NCBI GenBank assembly: GCA_029747585.1
Contig: JAPEVF010001072.1
Span: forward strand, 1-14,397
Length of the DNA stretch: 14,397 nucleotides
Reading direction: 5' to 3'
Origin: Pleurotus djamor
Taxonomy: Eukaryota > Basidiomycota > Agaricomycetes > Agaricales > Pleurotaceae
Position 1 is the stretch's first letter; the number at the start of each line of letters is the position of its first letter. A program made the position numbers and the translations under genes. This document shows, piece after piece, positions 1-8,989 of this stretch. The notes under the pieces are model-generated. The model worked only from the letters and a program-made list of their open reading frames with translations, was not told the DNA's origin and made no database searches.

Positions 1-445
1 CACCGGGTACCGAGGATCGTTATATCCGTCTTACCCAGCGGTTTGTCTAATCAGCTTACCACCAACATCCACATAGCCGGGGCGGGATCAGAGCAACTTT
101 CGTCGCTGTTACCGACCTTATTCCCCCACTTTCCTAGCGTCACATCGCTGACCATAGCCAACTGCATGGAAAAGATCCTTTCAACACTTTTGGTCCCTGC
201 TATTACCACTGCAACACACCCGGATCCGCCTCTCACCCTACCCCAGCTAAAGAAGCTGTCCTTTACCAAGTGCCGCCTTAGCGAACCTGAAGGGCCACCC
301 TCNTTATTCAAGCCTATTCGAAATCGTCAAGGATAGACAAAGCCGTGGTGATCCTATCCAGGATGTCGTCATCACCCAATGCGACATTGCCATGAATCAG
401 GTTGAAGAACTGGGAACCCTCGTTCGTGTGTCTTGGGATGGGTAA
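1..445 (+). CDS. C-terminal part of an F-box/LRR-like protein (partial, 5' end outside window)
   Basis: The frame is open from base 1 and gives leucine-rich text with alternating hydrophobic spacing (for example QLSSLLPTLFPHFPSVTSLTI and LPQLKKLSFTKC), the style of the C-terminal LRR-like part of agaricomycete F-box proteins, which pick targets for SCF ubiquitin ligases. The frame breaks at about 303-315, next to the N at 303. After a one-base slip it continues as LFEIVKDRQSRG, then QDVVITQCDI, and ends LVRVSWDG with TAA at 443-445, an ending usual for such proteins. The slip beside an N is more likely a read error than a mutation. The TAA lies inside a perfect donor (GTAAGT at 443-448). Splicing to the acceptor ending at 499 would instead add about ten residues and end at TAG 528-530. 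No F-box is visible because the N-terminus is outside the window, so the family call rests on style only. Confidence 0.55.
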
Positions 446-1073
446 GTTCTTTGGCTCTTGTTCTCGAGGTGAAGTTGTGTGGCTCACTACACTTTTTAGG
501 AAAAGTAACATCCAGGGTGCGGGTAGATAGTCCAGGAAACAACACCGATCCGGTGACCCACGTCGACCGTTGGCTCCTCTCGTCAGAGAGACTGAAATTC
601 GAGCTCAGCCTACTGCGAGCCCCCCTTTCAATCGCCAGCGTGAACAGGATCACGAGTCTATGTTTCATGGAGAATCAATTCTACTGGCTCCCGCTTCCTT
701 ACCTTTTCTCAGAAGAGATCGTTGCGCCTACGTGAACCACGATCGCCATCTTACCTATCTGCCACACTCTACCATTTAGAGTGGTTGGTTACATGTATGC
801 TATGTACCTTCGACGGTGTCTATGACGTTTTCGGACTTGCTCTTTGGTTACCGCGTTGTGTTCGAAGGCTTCTCGGGCTGCTAGTATGTTGATTCCACCG
901 TAGAATTTGGTCCCATTGGCCTCGAACATGACGTATGATGTACGAAAACGCTACTTGAGACATGCATGAATCAAGGGATGTTAATCAATTCCATCTCCAA
1001 GTATTAAATCACTGCACTACGTCGTAATTTCCGCCCGTCTAGACGTTGAACTCAAGGGGGTTTGCGATTATTC
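446..1073. other. Intergenic region between two convergent genes
   Basis: About 630 bases lie between the 3' ends of the left + strand gene and the - strand F-box gene. I see no ORF with protein-like composition. The two + strand ORFs at 433-779 overlap each other in different frames and resemble no family. The first 85 bases may hold a small last exon of the left gene (500-530). The rest is presumably 3' untranslated sequence of both genes plus spacer. No repeat or RNA gene was recognised. Confidence 0.5.
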
Positions 1074-2296
1074 CTACATATCCTCCAAAGGCGGCATTCT
1101 ATCTTCCCACCACAAAGTCCAAAGACTCTTCTCCGCGCTATATGTGTCGTTCAAATCTATATACTTCGCGTGCTCCTTCCCTCGAGCGTATCTGTAGCAA
1201 TGATAGGGATGTATTTTCAGGTTGTCCCAGGATATGCATCTATTCTCTTGGATGTCCAAAAGTTGCAAGGCGGGAAGACGGTCGAAAATCCAGTTAAAGT
1301 GTGAGGGGGGACTAGCGTGTTCACCCCACTGGGGTGGGTCGTTATAGGCTTTCGCGAGACCAGACTCCAGGACGACGCGGATGTATGTCAGCTTAGGCAA
1401 GCAAGGTATGAGGTTCAGATGTTTGACGAGGTTCTCGACGATCTTGTAAGTCTGGAGATGATATGGATCGGAAGATGTATTCGGGTTAATACTAGATAGG
1501 CATGGTCACCATTCAGGACCGAAAGGATCACTCACAAACCGTGGACACAACTGAAGGTATTCAAGATTGGGAAAAGCCTCCAAAATGGCTATCAATTTGC
1601 CCATATTCGACCCTGATAGAGAAAGCGTCCGAACGTCTTGAAGTTGAAATCGACGGTTAGGGGTAAGACATGGCAGCCATTTATCGTTGTCTCTGAAAGT
1701 AAGCTCGAGATGAGGCACACTGCGCCTCGGAAGGACGAGGTACGCCGCCCCGACGGAGATAGAAATAATTTTGAGTCGAGGGAGTGCTTTTAAGGGGAGT
1801 AACCTTGCCCATGTGTAAGAGGGGGCAGAGCACTCCGTCCCGTTTAGAAATTTGAAGAATTGAAGATGAGTTTGTGCCTTCAAAAATGTGGCAAACGCTC
1901 GATGGTGGAAAATCTGACTCATGCATGTGAAGTGCGTGAGCCCAGATATGTTGGAGAATGTCTTCCATGACTCTATGAAAGAGAAGTTCCTCTCTTCGGT
2001 AAATCCTAGTCGACGAAGGTTTGGAAATAATTTGAGTTCGGGAGATTGGTAGATATAGTCGAGCTTGAGGGTGTTCACAAGGATGCCTTTCCGACCGTGG
2101 TCATTTGAGATGCTTTCTACGAAGTCACTGAGGCGCGTGGCTGGACTCCGAGTGAGGTCGACCTCTCGATAATAGAGGGGTTCAAAAATGTTNATGGAGT
2201 CGCCAGTTTAAACCCAAAAGTTTGAGNAAGATCGGCAGGATCCAGCAGCTCAGAGATGAGGAGTAGCACTTCATCGGGAAGAACGAGCAAGCTCAT
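1074..2296 (-). CDS. F-box-like protein, two exons, with frame slips near Ns
   Basis: Exon 1 is 2296-1536 and exon 2 is 1451-1074 with a TAG stop. The 84-nt intron has donor GTGAGT and acceptor ctccag. The start ATG at 2296 opens with an F-box (LPDEVLLLISELLDPADL). Later segments such as LKLFPNLRRLGFTEERNF, LVLPRRSVPHLELTF, LCPRF and LTYIRVVLESGL match, in order, the F-box gene at 8990-10162, including the intron right after PRF. F-box proteins bind Skp1 in SCF ubiquitin ligases; the leucine-rich remainder would bind an unknown target. Between about 2185 and 2230 the frame shifts twice: near the N at 2227, and in a run of five Ts beside the N at 2193. With the shifts the text continues as expected (NWRLH, then EPLYYREVDL). 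Exon 1 counts 761 nt, not a multiple of three. Base-call errors are more likely than true decay because everything else is intact. Confidence 0.75.
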
Positions 2297-2461
2297 GGTT
2301 GGGGGTCAGAAAATGGGGCGGCGGCGTTGAACTCGATGCGTTTTCTAAGGATAGGAGAACATCTTAGGGGTGGGGAACTTGGGCGGATTCAGGAGTTGAC
2401 GCCACCAATGCACAGATGAAAATGCCACTTTGTAGAAGAAACAATCATATCCTTGATATAA
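2297..2461. promoter_or_regulatory. Short spacer: promoter side of the left F-box gene, 3' side of lamA
   Basis: Only 165 bases separate the lamA stop from the ATG of the left F-box gene, both on the - strand. This must hold the lamA 3' untranslated end and the F-box promoter. I see no clear TATA box or named site. The call is positional only. Confidence 0.35.
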
Positions 2462-5400
2462 TTACTCCAAAATAACCAGTACATCACCTGGTCTCACAGT
2501 CGCGCCCTCCCGGACACCTTTACCAAATCCAGCAACCTTCATTCCCACTAATCCAGATGCAGCAGGATCGTCTTCATTGTCCCCAGTACCCGTTGGATAC
2601 ACGGGAATCTCTGTTTTCATCGACTCCAAGATAGCTACGGCTTCGTCGCTTGCTTGGATAGTGTCCCCGATGGCCACTTTCAGTTTCCAAACCGTCGCGT
2701 GCATAGGAGACGATATTGTCTTGCCTGAAGATGTTGGTGTTCCTCCGTCGGAATTGACAGTAGCGACTGAAACTCGCTTCGCTTCCTCCCAAGCACTTAG
2801 TAGTACGCGCTCCCTAGAAACTAGTAAGGCGGGCTGAGCAAATGGTCACGCTCGAAGCTCATACCTCTCTTCCTCTCTCAAAACAGCTTTGGATTGACCG
2901 CTTTTGAAGTCTCCAACTTCATTGAGAATCTTCTCAACGAAAATATTATACTCTGTCATCGAGAACTCAGATGGCTCGACCTGGGTTCACGTATTAGAGA
3001 ATACGAGGAGGACGATACGGGCTGAGGCACATACTTCAATATTATTCCTGCCACAGTCAAATTGTCGTAGAAGCTAAGAGGGTGGTTAGCTCACGATGGT
3101 GGTGATTTGGACATATTTACTCACTGATTCATATTCTGCTACGTCAACAGGTTCGAACTTAACCGTATCAAATGGCCTCAACAGCCATGGCTCCTCAAGG
3201 CTTAAGAAACCGTTCCCTCGACTCCAAGTATGCCATGACGGCAGTGTCCTTCCATATAGCTGGTAGCCACCGGGCGAGTCTACAGGGTAGATGGCAGCGA
3301 CTGGCCCAGCGATGCCCAAAGCGCCCTGATTTTGGTGCGCTCAAAAGGGGAAAGAAAGGGGATCAGTCAAGTGACTTACACGTGGTGTGTAGGTTCGCGA
3401 TGGGTTCATTTTTTGACCCACGAGCCTGCACCGAGGATCGACCTTGGATTAAATGGTGAGTGTGTGCCATCTATATTCTATCAGCCAAAAGTCACCGGAA
3501 CCAGGAATGGACACCCCAAATAGAATCCGACGCCGAATACAAGCTGTGACACGACGTTAGGCTCGGACGGTGATCAAGGGAACAACTTTAGTACCCATTC
3601 TGCCTCTACGAGCTTCTGGATAGCATGTGATCTGTCCTTTAGGCCGTTATTTCTGGCGAGATAGTCAACATTACTGGGAAGATAAACGGCCTTGTCCCTT
3701 GTCGTCTTCATGTATCGGTCAATGGCCTCCTGGCACCATGGGTCGTCGGGTACGATGGGAAGGGTTATTCTGCGATTTGGGAAGACCATATCTGCCGTAC
3801 TCAACGGAAGATTTGATAGGACATTGAGAAGATGATTCAGGAGTATTTGTTGAGGGAGAGAATTTGGGTCGAAGTGAACCTGCAGAAACCGTAGGAAAAC
3901 GTTCGACCAGCAAGGTAGCGTGATCTTACCATTGTCGAACGAATACACGGGCTCAGACGTTTGACCCCATCCAGCCTCAAGCCCAGGGCTTTCAGTTCGA
4001 AGGCGTGCACCAAGGCTCGAATGTTGAAATCAAGTTCCATGGGGCCAAATTCGACCAAAATATCTGAATCTCCTGCCTGGGACGGATAAGGTAAGGGAGT
4101 CAAGTACTCTCTAAACCATGCTTACCTGACGGAGAATGACGCTAGGCTTTTCTGGATCATTTTCTGAGCTGGTGCCCAAGATTGGCCCGCCGAAGCACTC
4201 AGCGAGCTCCTCTGATCCCAAGGCACCGCTAGAAGAAGATGTATGGTAATTTTTATCGCGTACTGCGACGCGAACCATGCTCAGCCACGCGTTGTTTCTC
4301 CGCCCAAGGTCGATCGCTTGCTTCCATGAAATCCGTTTGAACTGAACTTCGCTTCCAGGCTCCAATTGCCCAAGCTTCCACCTGTTGCTTCAGGTCAGTC
4401 TTTGATGTTTGTTGAATGACTGTAACTTACATCTCTGCAGAGGCAATGGTACAAAGACATACATAGCCTCCCATATCTGGGCCCTCATGGCACAGGATTA
4501 CTGGTGTATCGCCGTTGATGTTGATGCTTCCAAATGCGTACGCATTATCAAGAATGTTACTCGGATGCGAGCCACCCTGTCCACCGTTTGGCCTCGCCCA
4601 TTCGATCTTCTCGGTATACTCAAGGCGAATTCCCATTCGGTTGCTTGAGGGACTGAAGGTGTATTTGGCTGCGTAAAATTTGGAGACGCCGTCAGTGGTG
4701 ATATAAGTTGGATCATCGTGAGGGCCAGAGAGGACGTGAATCGTGGTTATCTGGTCGGTTCGATAACGAGGAATCATCTCTTTCGGCAAGACCAGTAGCG
4801 GTTCGTTTCCCTTGGGTTCGCATGCCCCCAATGCCAGTTGGTCGCCTGGAAGAAGTGCTCGACCCTAGGCCAACTCTCAATTCATAAGCACCATACAGTC
4901 CATCTCAAAACGCACCTGGTACCCTCCAAGACCCATCGATGTGGACTTCGACCCAAGATACTCTGGTATCTCAGGGAACCCTCCTCGTACCGCCAGGTAC
5001 GCTCTGAACCCTACCCTCTTCGACACGACAACCTGGTCTCGGATTTCCACCCTCTTGCCCGCCGGGACATGGATAGACTCCCACATGCGGAGCTTCTTCC
5101 CGTCGATCTTGACTATCACTGACTTACCTGTCAATGATATGACCGCCGCCTGATGGAACAGAAAGGCGCATCCTACGCCTGGCGCAACAATGATTTCAAG
5201 GGCCTCTGTCGTAGCGTCGTTACCAACGAGGATGTTGGCAACCTGGAACGCCATTGGGTCCATTGGACCTGAGCGGGGCATACCACGCCCCATTAGACGA
5301 CCTGGCAGGTGTTGCACGGTGATCTCAATACCCGATGCCACCACCTCTAGTGCTCTTCCTCGCAGCGTCAAAGTTCCGTTGTGTTGTGGCATGAGTTACT

Positions 5401-7089
5401 CACCTCGGCATGAACGAGAGTCTCTCTAAGAATCTCGTGGTACATCGGCCTTCTCGGAAGGTCAGGTCAGTCAAGATCACCCTCAAGTATTCAAGGTTGT
5501 TTGGTGGCCCATGAATTTTCGAGGTACTCAAGGCATCCTGGAGTTTGCTTATAGTGTCGTTCCTGGTCGGTCCACATGCGATCACTTTGCATAGAAGGGG
5601 ATCGAAGTGGGCCGATATTTCCGTCCCAGTCGATACCTTGTCATGGGTTTGCCGTCAAAGATCTTTCATGGTCGCTCATTGCAACTGAAACATACCCAAG
5701 AGTCGACGCGCAAACAATCGTCTCTACCTTTCGCCATCTCTACAAACTGCAGTAGCCCCGGGCTTGGGGCAAAGGCTTTCGCTGGGTTTTCTGCGTATAC
5801 GCGTACTTCAATCGCGTGAATGCCTTTGTGCTGCCCGGGTAGCTGAGCCCTGTTGGCCAATGGTCCCTCAGTCTCTTCGCGCTCGCTGAGGCCTTGGTCG
5901 ATCATCAACTTTACAATGTCTAGACCAGGGTGTGTCACTTCGGTGACGGGGTGTTCCACCTGGATACGCGTATTCATTTCGAGGAAATAGAAGTCGCCCG
6001 TCGTGTCGTCCACGATGAACTCCACCGTGCCTATGGCCATGACAAAGGTTTGTGCTTCTCCCCAAATTCTTGACTCTTGCTTACCTGCCGAGTTGTAATT
6101 TAGACTCTTCCCCAAACGAACGGCGGCTCCGCATAGTTCGTTTCGAAGCTCTAGCCGTCCATTAGTCTGGGTCAAGCTAACGGAGGCATTTGCGTACCCT
6201 CTTTGTCCAAAAGGAATGGGGATGGGCACTCTTCAACGATCTTCTGATGCCTCCGTTGAATGCTGCACTCCCTCTCTCCGAAATGAACTACATCTCCTTT
6301 TCCATCACCGAATATCTACTCTCGTCAGCCTCTTGCTATGACCCATCCCAGTTGCTCACCTGTACTTCGATATGACGCGCCGATCCGAGATATTTCTCGA
6401 CGAAGACCCCGTCATCTCCGAACAAGCTCTGTGGGATGGTTGTTAGATGCCTGAGAAATGGGCTTTGTCGCCCAAGTATCACCTACCTTTGCCCTCCTCG
6501 TCACTTGCTCAAGTTTTGCTTCGGCCTCTTCCTCCGAGTTACAAACCAACATCCCCATCCCCCCTCCACCAGCCGTAGCTTTCAGGATGATCGGAAACCC
6601 CACGTTCTTCGCTATGTCTAGAACAGCCTCGGCTGATACCACAAGCCCCTCTGAGCCCTTACAAATTCGTACACCAGCCTCTTTTGCTAGTCTTCGCGCT
6701 GTGTGCTTGACCCCCATAGCCTCGATGATGGAAGGTCTGGGTCCCAACCATGTTATTCCAGCCTCCAAAACCTTACGCGCGAAGTTTGCGTTCTCAGACA
6801 AGAAACCATAGCCTGGATGTAGGAGTGTTACGCCATTCTCTCTACAGACGGAGAGTATACGCTCGGCTGAGAGATATATCGAGGATTCGCTTCCAGTCTG
6901 ACTAGGCTCGCCATCATGGGTCGGGACATCTAGCTGGACGGATTCATCGGCAGCGGTGACGTGTGGCGAAGTCGCGTCTGACTTGGTATAGATGGAGACA
7001 GTCTTTATTCCTAGGGCCTTGGCCGTTTGCAAAATTCGCAAGGCGATTTCTCCTCGGTTCGCGACCAAAAGCTTGTGGTCGTGGTACAT
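2462..7089 (-). CDS. lamA: LamA-type biotin-dependent lactam-utilisation enzyme (urea carboxylase-like: BC-KipA-KipI-BCCP)
   Basis: Seventeen exons: 7089-6487, 6428-6360, 6315-6198, 6150-6085, 6030-5696, 5636-5404, 5354-4916, 4864-4431, 4381-4126, 4076-3930, 3879-3595, 3543-3496, 3442-3380, 3325-3125, 3073-3035, 2980-2865, 2813-2462. All introns are GT-AG, 44-59 nt. The joined frame is 3804 nt, 1267 residues, no stops. Biotin carboxylase spans 1-475: [13 protein letters not shown] near the start, [10 protein letters not shown] at 91-100, ATP-grasp loop [11 protein letters not shown] at 170-180, then [16 protein letters not shown]. KipA/AHS2 spans about 475-815 ([32 protein letters not shown]). 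KipI/AHS1 spans about 850-1065 ([29 protein letters not shown]). The biotinyl domain has ESMKTE with biotin-accepting Lys about 1217. There is no amidase domain, so it is not a Dur1,2 urea amidolyase. Beside lamB it is best read as fungal LamA, coupling biotin/ATP chemistry to lactam opening. A plain urea carboxylase remains possible. The start could also be the in-frame ATG at 7179. Confidence 0.9.
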
Positions 7090-7300
7090 CGGGTTCGCGT
7101 CGAGCTCTCCGCTGCTACTGCGATCTGTTTGGAGCCTCGCGCCAAAGCTTTTCNAACANTCGCTCTCACACATTAGCATTGATAAGAAGGAACCTCATGA
7201 TATCTTATGGGCGTGTGTGAGCGTGGAAACTACTTGACGTCGATCACGACACAAGGAACCCCATCATCCCCATGTTTCCCATGTTTCCCATCTTGCTCTC
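7090..7300. promoter_or_regulatory. lamB-lamA spacer: lamB 3' end and presumed lamA promoter
   Basis: This spacer of 211 bases separates the lamB stop (7301) from the preferred lamA ATG (7089) on the same strand. It must serve lamB 3' processing and lamA initiation unless the two share a transcript. It contains a GATA-factor-type site TGATAA at 7190-7195, a tandem nine-base repeat at 7272-7289, and two Ns at 7154 and 7159. The two Ns lie in the possible N-terminal extension of lamA (7179-7090). Confidence 0.45.
7272..7289 (+). repeat. Two-copy tandem 9-mer (ATGTTTCCC x2)
   Basis: The unit ATGTTTCCC occurs twice in a row just beyond the lamB stop codon. It is a minor direct repeat, possibly replication slippage, with no known role. 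Confidence 0.6.
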
Positions 7301-8620
7301 TCAGTCATCGAATCCATGGCGTTTATTGCTGTCATCGACCAGCTGCTTGACCAACGTCGCAATTTCCACCGCCCCCTTCGAATTGGCACATTGAATCAGC
7401 GAAATTCAAATGGTTGACACGAGCGAACGCACCGGTGTGTCCGAATGGCAACATATAGAAACTTCGCGCACATTGTCGCCGATATGCAGCGTCGTTCCCG
7501 CATTCGTGCTCACAAGACCTTTTTCCAAAAGGAGTTTCACCTGATGCCCACTCCCATCAACCCACCATTTTGGTCATGGGATAAGCCAGCTATGACGCAC
7601 CCGTTCTCTGACGACATCATGCGATACGGGATCATGCTTCCTGCATTGTTTTTCAGGCTACTGCTGGGCATTCCAATTGAGCGAAGATGACTCACTGTGT
7701 GATGATCAATTTGCCTTCAGCACTGTAGTCCAAATCCGCGAACCATTCTGTCCATGGTCAGGGGAACATCGCCGGTGATAATGAAACGGCTCCATTTGCG
7801 AGCAGGCCTACCTGCAATAAACTTGACCCCCGCTTCTTCTGCTGCTTGTTGATGCGCCGTTCCTGCTAGACCTACGAAAGCCACCTCGCCTCCGTTATTC
7901 GCTGAATCGTTAAAGATCTTAACCACTTGTACCGCAGCTTGTGCGAGTTCCATGGATCGCGAGCATTGGCCGTAGATTGCTCCATGTGGTTTTATCTGTG
8001 GAATATCTTGAGCGTGAACGCGGTACCACCAATCGACGACGTCCGTACGTGGTTGAGAGGGAGGTCATGGCGCTTCAAGAAACCAACCAATGCTCCAACT
8101 TGGTATACGAAGCACGCTGTCAACTCCTCCTAACGGTATACAAGCGCTTAGCGCTCAGCACAGAACAAAAGATCATGTTCATGCCGCCATGCTTACCGGA
8201 GTCATGGCCATTTCACGTCGTCCGAAACCTTGTTTGTCTGGAAGTGAAGGATGTGCCCCGACCAGGACACGATTCTCTTTGGCAAGGGCAACCGTCTTGT
8301 CCATAATCGAGAAATCCCTGGTGCGATCCAACGTCACCGCATTATCTTAGAAGAGTGGATGAAATACGAACGATGCATGGAACCCACAGGCTACATTAGC
8401 TAAATGGATTGTTTTCATAAGTGCCGCGTCGTCGGCCTTCAGAGCAGACATTGTCATATCATCCAGGTAGGTAAATCTGGACTTACGATGCTGTACAGTG
8501 AGAATCCCTGTATGATATAGCCAATTAATTGGTTCTCATTACCGAGACCCTCAAGGCCCACAAACGCAGACGACATACCTCTCCCATGTCGCAATTCACG
8601 GTCGCTTTGAGTGGTGCCAT
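7301..8620 (-). CDS. lamB: LamB/YcsF family protein (5-oxoprolinase subunit A / PxpA-like), lactam utilisation
   Basis: Ten exons: 8620-8579, 8507-8487, 8436-8372, 8317-8197, 8129-8049, 7995-7812, 7747-7696, 7640-7601, 7540-7433, 7375-7301. The joined frame is 789 nt, 262 residues, the usual YcsF length. Family motifs appear in order: NCDMGE at 9-14, [11 protein letters not shown] at 34-44, [16 protein letters not shown] at 63-78, KPHGAIYG at 112-119, GLAGTA at 152-157, WFADLDY at 173-179 and HSDTP near the C-terminus (234-238). In bacteria this family is PxpA, which opens 5-oxoproline with PxpB/PxpC. In Aspergillus nidulans lamB is needed with lamA for 2-pyrrolidinone use. Its partner domains are encoded by the next gene downstream on the same strand, 211 bp away. 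The intron in codon 43 has an off-consensus donor (GTTCGT), but it restores HASD. No signal peptide is visible, so a cytosolic protein is expected. The start at 8620 fits the family N-terminus; no in-frame upstream ATG was seen nearby. Confidence 0.92.
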
Positions 8621-8989
8621 GATGACGAAGTGCTGGTGTGAAACGAAGATAGCTCCCTGCTCCAGATTCTCATGCGGTGCAGATAACGCATGGTCGCGAC
8701 TGCATACGGTACACCGGTGATGTGAGACCCCTAGGCCGTGACCCTACATTCCCCATCGACGCCCACATACATCTCAACTTTGTCCAAGGCTGCCTCTTTG
8801 CTCCACTGAGGAGAGTAACAGGGGCTGCGTCGCCGTCCCCGCTCTCAAAAGAACAGGAAGAATCATGATTGAAACGATATTTTCTGTGAAACAAGATGCT
8901 GAAAAAAGCACCTTTGACTCAGATAGTGCGCGATCGGAAAGGGCGGCGAAAACACTATCCAAGCGAAAACTGCGCACATCTTTCAGGAG
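8621..8989. promoter_or_regulatory. lamB upstream region with three GATA-factor-type motifs
   Basis: These 369 bases lie between the lamB ATG and the 3' end of the right F-box gene. They contain HGATAR motifs at 8647-8652 (AGATAG), 8681-8686 (AGATAA) and 8921-8926 (AGATAG), all on the + strand. Fungal AreA/Nit2-type GATA factors bind such sites at nitrogen-scavenging genes. By base-composition-free counting about one would be expected by chance in this length, so the excess is modest. The overlapping short ORFs here look like noise. Confidence 0.35.

Noticed and set aside
433..779. Overlapping + strand ORFs of 100 and 69 residues
   Set aside because: They overlap each other in different frames, lie in a region expected to be 3' flank, and resemble no protein family.
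5355..5403. Separate KipA-like ORF starting MPQHNGTL
   Set aside because: That start lies inside an intron. Splicing 5404 to 5354 joins FMPR to ALEVVASG in frame, as in related enzymes.
6151..6197. A 21-nt intron ending at the first acceptor (cgttag) in lamA
   Set aside because: Too short for a spliceosomal intron. The 47-nt version ending in gctag keeps the frame and gives DKEELRNE as expected.
7445..7690. A + strand ORF of 81 residues
   Set aside because: It is the shadow of lamB exons 8 and 9 and their introns on the other strand.
2462..8620. A single urea amidolyase (Dur1,2) gene running through both models
   Set aside because: The upstream part encodes a complete LamB/YcsF protein with its own start and stop, not an amidase, and the BC domain has its own start.
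8670..8977. Short ORFs on both strands upstream of lamB
   Set aside because: Three frames overlap here and none has family-like text; promoter sequence is the simpler reading.
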